A DNA stretch of 64,000 bases from Streptomyces sp. NBC_01235. GTDB lineage: Bacteria; Actinomycetota; Actinomycetes; Streptomycetales; Streptomycetaceae. Position numbers and translations under genes: made by a program. Below, piece by piece: positions 1 through 10,042 of the stretch (positions are counted from its first letter, which is position 1; every line of letters begins with the position of its first letter). The stretch is from positions 2,418,001-2,482,000 of the forward strand of contig NZ_CP108513.1 of the NCBI RefSeq assembly GCF_035989285.1, in the 5' to 3' direction. A model generated the notes under the pieces. It did not search any database. It was not told the origin of the DNA and worked only from the letters and a program-made list of their open reading frames with translations.

Positions 1-1422
<1,422 letters not shown>

Positions 1423-1800
1423 TGTTTTCCCGTAATCGGGATCGCACACACGAGAGCGGAACAGCCAGGCGGAATAAGCCCGGCCGTTCACAGCGTCCTC
1501 GCTGTGTTTTTTCAAAGGAACCTCATCCTCGGCTATCACTGCCGGGGACGGGGTATCAACATATCTGGCGTTGATTTTTGGCACGCTGTTGAGTTCTCAA
1601 GGAACGGACGCTTCCTTTGTACTCACCCGAGAGACTCTCTCAGGCTTTCCTCCGGGCGCTTCCCTTCGGTCTTGCGTTTCCAACTCTACCAGGGTTTTTC
1701 CGGCCCCCTGGCCACCGTCCTGCAGGCATGCAGAAGATGATCCAGAGATAGGATCTGACAAGTTGGGTGCTGCTCGGCAAGCGCGCTTGATCGCATCGCT
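1423..1800 (-). promoter_or_regulatory. rRNA operon leader / promoter region
   Basis: No protein gene is visible between the 16S start and crr. Read on the minus strand, 1575-1605 contains GTTCCTTGAGAACTCAACAG followed by an AT-richer tract. This is the kind of conserved leader sequence found upstream of Streptomyces 16S genes, where it acts in antitermination and RNase III processing. Several promoters are expected further upstream (about 1700-1850). A possible minus-strand pair is TTGCAG near 1850 and TACAGT near 1825, but I cannot fix the exact promoters. The region is shared with the divergent crr promoter. Confidence 0.6.
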
Positions 1801-1862
1801 CACCCTCAAGCAGGAGTACGACTGTACACGGGGCCGCGGAGGCGCTGCAAATCGACTAGGGT

Positions 1863-1878
1863 AGTGGTCTAGACCACG
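1863..1878. promoter_or_regulatory. DasR-responsive element (dre) upstream of crr-ptsI
   Basis: AGTGGTCTAGACCACG contains a perfect 14-bp palindrome, GTGGTCTAGACCAC (1864-1877). It matches the known Streptomyces DasR operator (dre, roughly ACTGGTCTAGACCAGT), and crr-ptsI is an established DasR target. The site lies 114 bp before the crr ATG and directly follows a possible -10 hexamer TAGGGT (1857-1862), so bound DasR would cover the transcription start. Glucosamine-6-phosphate is the known ligand releasing DasR. The site also lies in the region separating crr from the divergent rRNA promoters. Confidence 0.88.
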
Positions 1879-1992
1879 ATCGGGAGCTCTTGTGCAGAAC
1901 CGGTACTTCATATGACATACCCTGCTGCGCAGTGCGCCGTCCTGGACAGGCAGTAACGGCCCATGTACATCTCCACCCCTGGGAGGCTTCCC

Positions 1993-2442
1993 ATGACCAC
2001 CGTGACGTCCCCTCTCGCAGGACGCACCATCGGACTGGCTGCCGTGCCGGATCCGGTCTTCTCCGGGGCCATGGTCGGCCCGGGCACGGCGATCGACCCG
2101 GTGCGTGAGCCTTCCGAGGCCGTCGCACCTGTGGACGGAGTCATCGTCTCCCTCCACCCGCACGCCTTCGTCGTGGTCGACGCCGAGGGGCGCGGGGTGC
2201 TCACCCATCTCGGGATCGACACCGTGCAGCTCAACGGCGAGGGCTTCGAGGTTCTCGTGAACAAGGGCGACACGGTTACGCGCGGGCAGAGCATCGTGCG
2301 GTGGAACCCGGTCGCCGTGGAGGAAGCCGGCAAGTCCCCGGTCTGCCCGATCGTCGCCCTGGAGGCCACAGCCGACTCCCTCGGCGAACTCCGTGAAGAC
2401 GGCGATGTGAAGGCCGGCGACGTCCTCTTTTCCTGGCAGTAG
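1993..2442 (+). CDS. crr: PTS glucose/N-acetylglucosamine-type IIA component (IIA-Crr)
   Basis: 149-residue single-domain IIA-Glc protein of the sugar phosphotransferase system. It accepts phosphate from HPr and passes it to an IIB domain. The family features are clear: SPLAGRTIGL near the N-terminus, AMVGPGTAIDP, and the phosphorylatable-histidine segment VLTHLGIDTVQLNG about residue 75. The ATG at 1993 is preferred over an in-frame upstream start at 1963 because GGGAGG (1981-1986) is well placed and 149 residues is the usual length. ptsI follows 79 bp downstream on the same strand. A dre site upstream predicts DasR repression. Confidence 0.96.
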   Translation: MTTVTSPLAGRTIGLAAVPDPVFSGAMVGPGTAIDPVREPSEAVAPVDGVIVSLHPHAFVVVDAEGRGVLTHLGIDTVQLNGEGFEVLVNKGDTVTRGQSIVRWNPVAVEEAGKSPVCPIVALEATADSLGELREDGDVKAGDVLFSWQ

Positions 2443-2521
2443 TGTCGACGCCGTCAACGCGGCGGCACACAGGACAACCACCGCGGCGGCGGGACCCGCC
2501 GCACTATCGGAGACGGGTGAG

Positions 2522-4192
2522 ATGGAGACAACGCTGCGAGGCGTCGGCGTGAGTCACGGTGTGGCGATCGGCGAGGTTCGGCACATGGGAACGGCGGTGC
2601 TCGAACCGCCTGCCAAGCAGATCCCTGCGGAGGAGGCGGATCGCGAACAGGGGCGCGCCCGCAAGGCCGTGGAGGCTGTGGCAGCCGACCTGATGGCGCG
2701 TGGCAATCTGGCGGGGGGCGAGGCCCAGGCAGTGCTCGAGGCTCAGGCCATGATGGCTCAGGATCCCGAGTTGATGGTCGATGTCGACCGGCGGATCGCC
2801 GTCGGCAGTACGGCCGAGCGTGCCGTCTACGACGCATTCGCCGCCTACCGCGAGTTGCTGGCAGGAGCCGGTGAGTACCTCGCCGGTCGCGTGGCCGACC
2901 TCGATGATGTGCGGAATCGTATCGTCGCCCGTCTGCTGGGTGTCCCGATGCCGGGTGTCCCGGACAGTGACGAGCCGTACGTGCTGGTCGCCCGGGACCT
3001 GGCGCCCGCCGACACCGCACTGCTGGACCCGACGCTGGTGCTCGGTTTCGTGACCGAGGAGGGCGGGCCGACGAGTCACAGCGCGATCCTCGCCCGCGCC
3101 CTCGGCGTACCGGCCGTCGTGGCTCTGCCGGGCGCCGGTGAGCTTGCCGAGGGAACGGTGATCGCCGTCGACGGCAGCACCGGCGACATCTTCGTGAACC
3201 CCAGCGAAGAGAAGAAGGCCCAGCTCGAGGCAGCTGCTGCCGAGCGCAAGGCGGCGCTGGCCGCCTCGACCGGGCCGGGTGCCACCGCCGACGGACACAA
3301 GGTGCCGCTGCTGGCGAACGTCGGCGGCCCGGCCGACGTTCCGGCGGCCATCGAGGCCGGCGCGGAGGGTGTCGGGCTTTTCCGTACCGAGTTCCTGTTC
3401 CTCGACGACAGCAAGAACGCGCCGTCCGAGGAGAAGCAGGTCGAGGCCTACCGGCAGGTGCTCGAGGCGTTTCCCGAGGGGCGAGTCGTCGTGCGCGTCC
3501 TGGATGCGGGCGCGGACAAGCCTCTGGACTTCCTGACCCCTGCCGACGAGCCCAACCCGGCACTGGGCGTGCGTGGGCTGCGGACGCTGCTGGACCACCC
3601 CGACGTCCTGCGGACCCAGCTGACGGCGCTGGCGAAGGCCGCCGAGGGGCTGCCGGTCTACCTCGAGGTAATGGCGCCGATGGTGGCGGACCGCACCGAC
3701 GCGAAGGCGTTCGCGGACGCGTGCCGTGAGGCTGGGCTGCGGGCGAAGTTCGGCGCGATGGTGGAGATTCCCTCGGCCGCTCTGCGGGCTCGCTCGATCC
3801 TGCAGGAGGTGGAGTTCCTGTCTCTGGGCACGAACGACCTCGCGCAGTACACCTTCGCCGCCGACCGGCAGGTGGGTGCGGTGTCCCGTCTGCAGGATCC
3901 GTGGCAGCCCGCTCTGCTCGACCTCGTCGCTCTGTCTGCCGAGGCGGCCGCGGCCGAGGGCAAGAGCTGCGGCGTGTGTGGCGAGGCCGCTGCCGATCCG
4001 CTGCTCGCTTGTGTGCTGACGGGGCTGGGGGTCACCTCTCTTTCCATGGGATCGGCGTCGATTCCCTATGTGCGGGCCTCGTTGGCGAAGTACACGCTGG
4101 CGCAGTGCGAGCGTGCCGCGGCTGCAGCCCGTGCGGCGGACAGCGCCGAAGAGGCGCGCAGCGCGGCGCAGGCCGTGCTGTCCGGCGAGTAG
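2522..4192 (+). CDS. ptsI: Phosphoenolpyruvate-protein phosphotransferase (Enzyme I)
   Basis: 556-residue Enzyme I, the first step of the PTS, transferring phosphate from PEP to HPr in the cytoplasm. An N-terminal HPr-binding/phosphohistidine domain contains GGPTSHSAILAR with the phospho-acceptor His at about residue 186. The C-terminal PEP-binding TIM barrel carries GVGLFRTEFLF, LDAGADKPL, SLGTNDLAQYT and the active-site Cys in GVCGEAA (about residue 486). The length is typical of actinobacterial PtsI. The ATG follows a GGAGACGGGTGAG ribosome-binding region. It forms an operon with crr and is followed by a strong hairpin terminator. Confidence 0.97.
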   Translation: METTLRGVGVSHGVAIGEVRHMGTAVLEPPAKQIPAEEADREQGRARKAVEAVAADLMARGNLAGGEAQAVLEAQAMMAQDPELMVDVDRRIAVGSTAERAVYDAFAAYRELLAGAGEYLAGRVADLDDVRNRIVARLLGVPMPGVPDSDEPYVLVARDLAPADTALLDPTLVLGFVTEEGGPTSHSAILARALGVPAVVALPGAGELAEGTVIAVDGSTGDIFVNPSEEKKAQLEAAAAERKAALAASTGPGATADGHKVPLLANVGGPADVPAAIEAGAEGVGLFRTEFLFLDDSKNAPSEEKQVEAYRQVLEAFPEGRVVVRVLDAGADKPLDFLTPADEPNPALGVRGLRTLLDHPDVLRTQLTALAKAAEGLPVYLEVMAPMVADRTDAKAFADACREAGLRAKFGAMVEIPSAALRARSILQEVEFLSLGTNDLAQYTFAADRQVGAVSRLQDPWQPALLDLVALSAEAAAAEGKSCGVCGEAAADPLLACVLTGLGVTSLSMGSASIPYVRASLAKYTLAQCERAAAAARAADSAEEARSAAQAVLSGE

Positions 4193-4221
4193 TCGGATCC
4201 GGTCGGCGATCGGCCGTTGAG

Positions 4222-4255
4222 CAGGGGCGCTCCACCTTCGGGTGGGGCGCCCCTG
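4222..4255 (+). terminator. Hairpin terminator after ptsI
   Basis: CAGGGGCGC/CCACC pairs with GGTGG/GCGCCCCTG around a TTCG tetraloop (4237-4240), with one internal mismatch. It lies 30 bp past the ptsI stop. The gene beyond it (4279-5172) is on the minus strand, so the hairpin separates convergent genes and may work both ways. No strong T tract follows, which is usual in Streptomyces. Confidence 0.85.
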
Positions 4256-4278
4256 TTGTGTGTGGGCGTCTCTTCCGA

Positions 4279-5172
4279 TCAGTGTTGGTGGCCCGGTGTC
4301 GGTCCCTCCTGGCCGAGGTCCGGCGGGAAGCAGTAGTCCACGCCGGACTCGGGTGAGATGAGGTCGCCGGACTCCGCGTCGGTGCAGTAGGCGTCGAAGA
4401 CCTCACCGGCAGTCAGGGGTTCGAGGCCGTCGCCTCGCAGCCGCCACCCGTAGATCCGGTCGGCAGTGTTGTGAGCTGTGGTGCGCATGACCAGGCCACC
4501 TGGGCCCTGGGTGGCGAGGCCGAGGGCGAGGACGGTGGTGAACTCGAGTGCTTCGGCCTCGTCGAGTTGCGCGGCCCCGTTGGGTCCGTCGTCCGAGTGG
4601 AGGACGGCGACGAGTGTTTCGGGTGTGCCTGTGACGCTGCAGACGAGGTGCCGGTTGCCGGGTGGTGCCGTGTCGAGGATGCGGGCGACGAGGTTCGATG
4701 CGCGCGTGAAGGCGGCGCGGCCGATGTCCTCGCCGCAGGTGGCACAGGCGCCGAGGCGGGCCAGGAGAGTGGCCGCGTACTCCCAGGTCGCCTGCCGGAC
4801 GGCTTCGTCGACGAGGGTGGGCAGGAGGTCGGCGAGAGGTTGGCCCTCGTAGGGGATGGTGGGGCCCGTGGTCGCGAGTTCGGCCGTGAAGCGGGTGCGG
4901 TTGGCGGGGACGTCGGGGTCGAGCCCCTTGGCGGCGCAGTACTCGGCGTATTCCTGGGGATCGAAGAGGGCCACGGTGGTGTGGGTGCCTTGCAGGGCGC
5001 GTGTCCTCAGGAGGTCTTCGACCTGCCGGAGGTAGGTGGCGTGGTCGTCGAACGTGAAGGTGCGGTAGTGCCGCATGGCACTGAAGTCGTGTTCGTCGGT
5101 GAGCAGACCGATGGTGCCGGCGATTTCTCGGCGCAGGACGCGTCGCATGGTCTGGTGGTCGGTGTGTGCCAT
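4279..5172 (-). CDS. Conserved hypothetical protein, 297 aa, soluble
   Basis: I do not recognise a named family. The protein is hydrophilic with no signal peptide or membrane segment. It begins MAHTDHQTMRRVLRREIAG and contains HDFSAMRHYRTFTFDDHATYL near residues 25-45. A CATCGEDIGRAAF segment (about 145-157) has a CxxC pair that could bind metal or be redox active. The ATG at 5172 is chosen over an upstream start at 5208 because a GGGGG ribosome-binding run precedes it. It is convergent with ptsI and lies 25 bp downstream of the MFS gene on the same strand, so the two may be cotranscribed. Confidence 0.75.
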   Translation of the reverse strand: MAHTDHQTMRRVLRREIAGTIGLLTDEHDFSAMRHYRTFTFDDHATYLRQVEDLLRTRALQGTHTTVALFDPQEYAEYCAAKGLDPDVPANRTRFTAELATTGPTIPYEGQPLADLLPTLVDEAVRQATWEYAATLLARLGACATCGEDIGRAAFTRASNLVARILDTAPPGNRHLVCSVTGTPETLVAVLHSDDGPNGAAQLDEAEALEFTTVLALGLATQGPGGLVMRTTAHNTADRIYGWRLRGDGLEPLTAGEVFDAYCTDAESGDLISPESGVDYCFPPDLGQEGPTPGHQH

Positions 5173-5197
5173 GTTTTCCCCCTGTGTGCACAGTCGA

Positions 5198-6472
5198 TCA
5201 ATGCTCACTCACAGTAATCGATGGCACTGACAATGGGCCTTTCGTGAGTCGGTCACGGACCAGGCGGTGCTGAAATATGCAGGTCACGGCGATGCCGCCG
5301 CCGAAGGTGAGCCAGCCGAGGGGGCCTGCGGCGATCACGGTGGTGACGGCGAGTGGTCCGAGGCTGCGCTGGGCGGCCTGGGCCAGGCCGTGGACACCGA
5401 GGTAGGCGCCTTGGGCGGCGTCGGGGGCCAGGGCGACGGAGAGCTCCCAGGAGATCGTCGCGTGGAGCATCTCGGCGAGGGTGAAGAGCACGGCCGCAGC
5501 GGTGAGGAGCAGGGGGGCGGCGCGGGTCCCGCCGGTCGCCGATGCCGTCATCGCCGTGCCGCCCAGGGCGAAGGCGACCGAGAGCGGGATCAGGAGCGCG
5601 CGGGCTGCCGCCGTGGTCGCGCCGAACCGGGCCAGGGGGACCTGAAGGGCCACGACCAGCACGTTGTTGAGTACGAGCAGGAGGGGTACGAGGCCCTGCG
5701 GGACGGTGCTCACGTGCACGATCCACAGGGGCAGGCCGACCTTGAAAACCGCGTCGTCGAGGAAGAGGACGGTGTCGGTGGCCACGTAGGCGAGGTAGGT
5801 GCGGTCGCGCCATGGGCTGGTCGGTCTGGTGGCAGGCCTGGGGTCCTTGGCCGTGATCACGGTGCGGGTTCGGGAGGAGGGTTCGCCGCAACGGAGGGTG
5901 AGGAGGGCGGAACCGACGAAGGAAAGGGAGTCGCCGGCGAGGAGCCACTGATATGCGGCGGCGTCGCCGACGGCGAGTGCCGCCGCTGCGGCCAGGCCGC
6001 CGAGCGCCCATCCCGCGTTCGCGACGGTGCGGTGGATCGCTTGGTAGCGAACGCGGTCCGGGCCGGCGGCGCGGGTGGCGTAGAGCTTGGTGAGGACGTT
6101 GGCGGCTCGGTCGCCGAGGCTGCCGACGGCACAAAAGGCGAGCAGGAAGACGTATCGGTCCGTGGTGAGCAGGGCTAAGGACGCCACGGCCCGCAGGAGT
6201 TGGACGGCGATGAGCACGGGGGTGAGCGGGAATCGGTCGGCGAGTCGGCCGCCGAGGGGTGCGCCCGCGATCCCCACCGCTCCGGCCGCGGCGACGAGGG
6301 TGCCGACCTCGCCGAGGGAGAGGCCGGAGACATAGGTGAAGTACAGGACGCTGACCGATGCCCAGAGGCCGCTTCCGACGCGGTCGACGAGGGCGACGGT
6401 CAGCATCGCGCGCCCGTCGCGTCCTCCGGGTATGCGGTTCGGCCGTGCGGCTGCGCGACGGATCGGATGCAT
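5198..6472 (-). CDS. Major facilitator superfamily transporter (exporter type)
   Basis: 424-residue polytopic membrane protein with about 12 hydrophobic helices. The MFS loop 2-3 signature is seen as GAPLGGRLADRFPL, preceded by a conserved arginine region (ALVDRVGSGLW) in helix 1. It is probably a drug or metabolite exporter, but the substrate cannot be read from sequence. The ATG at 6472 has GGGGGAG six bases upstream; an upstream in-frame start (6556) would run through the operator. It is divergent from a MocR-type regulator (6519) across a perfect palindrome, so local control by that regulator is the simplest inference. Confidence 0.88.
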   Translation of the reverse strand: MHPIRRAAARPNRIPGGRDGRAMLTVALVDRVGSGLWASVSVLYFTYVSGLSLGEVGTLVAAAGAVGIAGAPLGGRLADRFPLTPVLIAVQLLRAVASLALLTTDRYVFLLAFCAVGSLGDRAANVLTKLYATRAAGPDRVRYQAIHRTVANAGWALGGLAAAAALAVGDAAAYQWLLAGDSLSFVGSALLTLRCGEPSSRTRTVITAKDPRPATRPTSPWRDRTYLAYVATDTVLFLDDAVFKVGLPLWIVHVSTVPQGLVPLLLVLNNVLVVALQVPLARFGATTAAARALLIPLSVAFALGGTAMTASATGGTRAAPLLLTAAAVLFTLAEMLHATISWELSVALAPDAAQGAYLGVHGLAQAAQRSLGPLAVTTVIAAGPLGWLTFGGGIAVTCIFQHRLVRDRLTKGPLSVPSITVSEH

Positions 6473-6492
6473 TGACTCCCCCTTGCACCGAG

Positions 6493-6510
6493 TTATGTAT
6501 TGATACATAA
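6493..6510. promoter_or_regulatory. 18-bp palindrome, candidate operator between MFS gene and MocR gene
   Basis: TTATGTAT-TG-ATACATAA is a perfect 8+2+8 inverted repeat in the 46-bp divergent intergenic region. It is strikingly AT-rich against a background above 70% GC. It ends 8 bp before the GTG of the MocR gene and 21 bp before the MFS ATG, so it also overlaps the likely promoters. ATAC/GTAT half-sites are typical of GntR-family operators, so this is probably the MocR protein's own site. Confidence 0.75.
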
Positions 6511-6518
6511 TTGCCAAT

Positions 6519-7838
6519 GTGGCAGCACAATATGGGATCAGCGGTACGACAGCCAAGGGGATTGCCGCGTCCGTCGAACGAGGCGTGACCGAGGGTGCGC
6601 TGCGGCCAGGGGCCGCGCTGCCCCCGGTGCGACGGCTCGCCGACGAACTCGCAGTGAGTCCGGGAACCGTGGCGACGGCCTACAAGGAGTTGCGACGGCG
6701 GGGCATCGTGGTCACGCGCGGCCGCGGTGGCACCGTCGTGGCACCGGTCCCCGCCGTGGCGTCCCGTAGGCCGCCCAAGGTGCCGAGCGGGCTGCGGGAC
6801 CTGGCCGGCGGGCATCCCGATCCGGAGCTTCTGCCCGCTCTGGTGCCGCCCTCCCGCCTGTCCCCCGGCGCCCGTTCCCATCGTTCGACACCCAGGTTGG
6901 AACGGTTGGAGGAGGTCGTGCGCGACTGGCTGCGCCCCGACTGCGTGCCGGTGGAGCACGTGACGTTCGCGCACGGGGCGCTGGATCTGATCGGACGGCT
7001 GCTGTCGGTCGAACTACGGCCCGGTGACGCGATCGCCATGGAGGATCCCGGGTATCACCATTTGCTGGACCTGGTCACGGCGCTGGGACTGCGCGTCGTG
7101 CCGGTGACCGTCGACGACGAGGGACTGCGACCCGAGGCACTTCGAGCGGCCCTGAGGGCGGGGGCACGCGCGCTGGTGTGCAGTCCGCGCGCGCAAAACC
7201 CTTATGGGGGCTGTTTCTCCGAGGCGCGCAGGGACGCCCTCGTCGGTGTTCTGCGGGAGGGGCCGGATCTGCTGGTCGTCGAGAACGACCACGCCTCCGT
7301 GGTGGCGGACGCGCCTTTGTGGACCCTCGCCTCCGGCGGGCTGCCGCGCTGGGTGCACGTGCGGACGGTGAGCAAGTTCCTGGGGACCGATCTGCGATGG
7401 GCGGCCGCGGCCTGCGACGCGACCACGGTGGCCCGACACGACGGTCGGCTGCTGCTGACGTCGGGTTGGGTCAGTCATCTCCTGCAGGAGACGGTGTACG
7501 GGCTGCTGACCGACGACAGCACGCGCGCGTTGGTGCAGCGCGCGCGGCAGACGTACGCACTGCGCAGGGGTGCGTTGCTCCGGGAACTCGCGGCCCGCGG
7601 CATCGTCGGCCACGGTGCGAGCGGGATGAACCTGTGGGTGCCGGTGCGGGACGAGTCGGCCGTGGTGAACGGGCTGCGGTCACACGGCTGGTGGGTCGCG
7701 GCAGGAGCGCGGTTCCGGTCGGCATCCGGGCCCGGGGTACGGATCTCCGTCGCCGAGCTGGAGCCGACCGACGCGGTGCGGCTGGCCTCGGATTTCGCGG
7801 TCGTGCTCGGCGAGTCCGAGGCCACCTACGGCGGCTGA
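6519..7838 (+). CDS. MocR-type regulator: GntR winged helix fused to aminotransferase-like domain
   Basis: 439 residues. A GntR winged helix occupies about 15-75 (SVERGVTEGALRPGAALPPV, then LADELAVSPGTVATAYKEL). A fold-type I aminotransferase domain follows, with YHHLLDLVTALGL and the PLP-binding Lys in TVSKFLGTDLRW (K286). Such proteins sense PLP or amino-compound ligands and act as transcription factors rather than enzymes. The GTG at 6519 has no ribosome-binding site and sits just after the AT-rich palindrome, whose right half resembles a -10 element. A leaderless transcript is therefore likely. It probably regulates the divergent MFS gene and itself. Confidence 0.88.
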   Translation: MAAQYGISGTTAKGIAASVERGVTEGALRPGAALPPVRRLADELAVSPGTVATAYKELRRRGIVVTRGRGGTVVAPVPAVASRRPPKVPSGLRDLAGGHPDPELLPALVPPSRLSPGARSHRSTPRLERLEEVVRDWLRPDCVPVEHVTFAHGALDLIGRLLSVELRPGDAIAMEDPGYHHLLDLVTALGLRVVPVTVDDEGLRPEALRAALRAGARALVCSPRAQNPYGGCFSEARRDALVGVLREGPDLLVVENDHASVVADAPLWTLASGGLPRWVHVRTVSKFLGTDLRWAAAACDATTVARHDGRLLLTSGWVSHLLQETVYGLLTDDSTRALVQRARQTYALRRGALLRELAARGIVGHGASGMNLWVPVRDESAVVNGLRSHGWWVAAGARFRSASGPGVRISVAELEPTDAVRLASDFAVVLGESEATYGG

Positions 7839-7859
7839 GGTGCCCTCCTGGCCGTGCGT

Positions 7860-9827
7860 TCAGCCTCGTTTGCGGGCGAGATCCTCGTAGAAGTTCAGAA
7901 GGTCGAGGTTGTCTATGGCACCGGGGGTGACGGCTCTTTCCAGCGGGGTGCCCTGGAGGAGTCGTTTGACCGGGACCTCGATGCGTTTTCCGGTGAGGGT
8001 GTGCGGGACTCCGGGTACCTCGATCACCTCGTCGGGGACGTGGCGTGGCGAGAGTTGTTCGCGGATGGCCTGTTTGATGCGGCCCAGGAGTGCCTCGTCC
8101 AGGTGGGCCCCGGGGGCGAGGTGTACGAAGAGGGGCATCCAGTAGCCGCCGTCGGGCTGCTCGATGCCAATGACCAGCGACTCCTTGATCTCGGGGAGCC
8201 GTTCGACGACCTCGTAGATGTCGGCCGAGCCCATGCGCACGCCCTGACGGTTGAGCGTGGAGTCGGAACGGCCGTGGATGACGACGGAGCCGCGCGAGGT
8301 GACGGTGATCCAGTCGCCGTGGCGCCATACGCCCGGGTAGGTGTCGAAGTAGCTGTCGTGGTAGCGACTGCCGTCGGGGTCGTTCCAGAAGCGGACCGGC
8401 ATCGACGGCATGGGGTTGGTGACGACGAGCTCGCCGACCTCGTCGATGACGGGGTGACCGTTCGGGTCCCAGGACTGCAGGTCGGTGCCGAGACCGGGGG
8501 CCTGAAGTTCGCCCGTGTACACCGGGAGCGTCGGGACCGCCCCGGCGAAGCAGGAGCACACGTCCGTGCCGCCGCTGACGGAGGCGATCCACAGGTCGTC
8601 GCGCACCTCGTCGTGCAGCCAGCGGAAGCCGTCGGGCGGGAGCGGGGAGCCCGTGGTGGCGACGCACTGGACCTTGGAGAGGTCGAACTCGCGAGCCGGG
8701 TGCACCTCCGCCTTGCGGCAGGCCATGACGTACGCCGCCGAGGTGCCGTAGAGGGTGGCGCCCGTGCGTTCGGCGATGCGCCACTGTGCGCCGGTGTCGG
8801 GGTAGCCGGGGCTGCCGTCGTAGAGGACGATCGTCGTCCCGGTCAGGAGACCGGAGACGAGGAAGTTCCACATCATCCAGCCGGTCGAGGTGTACCAGAA
8901 GAAACGATCCTCGGGGCCCAGGTCGCAGTGCAGGCCGAGCTGTTTGAGGTGTTCGACCAGGATGCCGCCCTGGGACTGGACGATGGCCTTGGGCAGGCCG
9001 GTCGTGCCGGAGGAGTAGAGCACCCAGAGGGGATGGTCGAAGGGGACCTGTTCAAAGACGGGTTCCTCGTTCGAGGCCGTCAGGGCCGACCAGTCCAGGG
9101 CTCCCCGGGGCGGCTCCGTGCCCAGGAGGGGGATGTGGACCACGGCACGCAGGGTGGGCAGTTCGGCACGCAGTTCGGCGACGACGTCGCGGCGGTCGTG
9201 CTCCTTGCCTCCGTAGCGGTAGCCGTCGACGGTGAACAGGACGACGGGTTCGACCTGCTGGAAGCGGTCCAGGACGCTGCGGGCGCCGAAATCGGGGGCG
9301 CAGGAGGTCCAGACACCGCCCACGGCGGCCGTGGCGAGGAGGGCCACGACGGCCTGGGGGATGTTCGGGAGGTAGCCGCTCACCCGGTCGCCGGGGCGGA
9401 CTCCGAGGGCGCGCAGCTCGCCGGCCAGTGAGCCGACCTGACGGCGCAGCTCGGACCAGCTCACCGGGCTCGGCTCGTGGGTCTCGTCGACGTACAACAG
9501 GGCCGGTTCCGCCGGACGGGTGGCGGCCGCGCGCAGGGCGTGCTCGGCGTAGTTCAGCGTTGCTCCGGGGAACCACTGGGCGCCGGGCATGGAACTGTCG
9601 CCCAGCACGCGCGCATAGGGTGTCGAAAACCGGACGTCGAACCACTCCGTGACGGCTTTCCAGAACGTCTCCAGCTCGTCGACGGACCAGCGGTGCAGTG
9701 CCGGATAGCCGCCTTCGGACGGGGCTCCGTGCTGCTCGGCCGCCCAGGTCTGGAACTTCGTGACCTGCGCCTGGGCGATGCGCTCCGGATCTGGCCGCCA
9801 GAGCGGCTCGGGGTTCACTGTCGGCAT
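7860..9827 (-). CDS. Acetoacetate-CoA ligase (acetoacetyl-CoA synthetase)
   Basis: 655-residue ANL-superfamily adenylate-forming enzyme, expected to convert acetoacetate, ATP and CoA to acetoacetyl-CoA. The AMP-binding P-loop is seen as YSSGTTGLPKAIVQSQGG, and FFWYTSTGWMMWNFLVSGLL is typical of the AACS/ACS branch. GVRMGSADIYEVVERLPEI and HTLTGKRIEVPVKRLLQG near the C-terminus hold the hinge and catalytic-lysine regions. The length matches acetoacetyl-CoA synthetases. The ATG at 9827 (MPTVNPEPLWRPD) fits the family N-terminus and has GGGAG upstream; the longer frame to 9995 has no family-like sequence. It is convergent with the MocR gene. Confidence 0.93.
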   Translation of the reverse strand: MPTVNPEPLWRPDPERIAQAQVTKFQTWAAEQHGAPSEGGYPALHRWSVDELETFWKAVTEWFDVRFSTPYARVLGDSSMPGAQWFPGATLNYAEHALRAAATRPAEPALLYVDETHEPSPVSWSELRRQVGSLAGELRALGVRPGDRVSGYLPNIPQAVVALLATAAVGGVWTSCAPDFGARSVLDRFQQVEPVVLFTVDGYRYGGKEHDRRDVVAELRAELPTLRAVVHIPLLGTEPPRGALDWSALTASNEEPVFEQVPFDHPLWVLYSSGTTGLPKAIVQSQGGILVEHLKQLGLHCDLGPEDRFFWYTSTGWMMWNFLVSGLLTGTTIVLYDGSPGYPDTGAQWRIAERTGATLYGTSAAYVMACRKAEVHPAREFDLSKVQCVATTGSPLPPDGFRWLHDEVRDDLWIASVSGGTDVCSCFAGAVPTLPVYTGELQAPGLGTDLQSWDPNGHPVIDEVGELVVTNPMPSMPVRFWNDPDGSRYHDSYFDTYPGVWRHGDWITVTSRGSVVIHGRSDSTLNRQGVRMGSADIYEVVERLPEIKESLVIGIEQPDGGYWMPLFVHLAPGAHLDEALLGRIKQAIREQLSPRHVPDEVIEVPGVPHTLTGKRIEVPVKRLLQGTPLERAVTPGAIDNLDLLNFYEDLARKRG

Positions 9828-9886
9828 GGGGCGGCTCCCGGACTGTGCGCGTCGTGTGCGTCGCCCGCGCACGAGCTGGGGGTGGT

Positions 9887-10022
9887 GCGCGTGACGCGGC
9901 TGACACGGACGATGCCATGTGATCGACTTCTGCACCAGGGCGGGCTCCACACAGTCCGTGTCGTGAAGATGTGGTCGCACCACAGGTGAACGCAAGTTGA
10001 ACGACCCGCGCGCGTGACGCGG
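9887..10022. repeat. 13-bp direct repeat flanking the divergent promoters of AACS and GH31 genes
   Basis: GCGCGTGACGCGG occurs at 9887-9899 and again at 10010-10022, in the same orientation, each followed shortly by TGACA. The copies sit inside the 215-bp divergent intergenic region, one near the acetoacetate-CoA ligase start and one 20 bp before the GH31 start. They could be regulator half-sites or chance GC-rich sequence. No regulator gene is adjacent. Confidence 0.45.
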
Positions 10023-10042
10023 TCAGTGACAGGGTGAACAGC

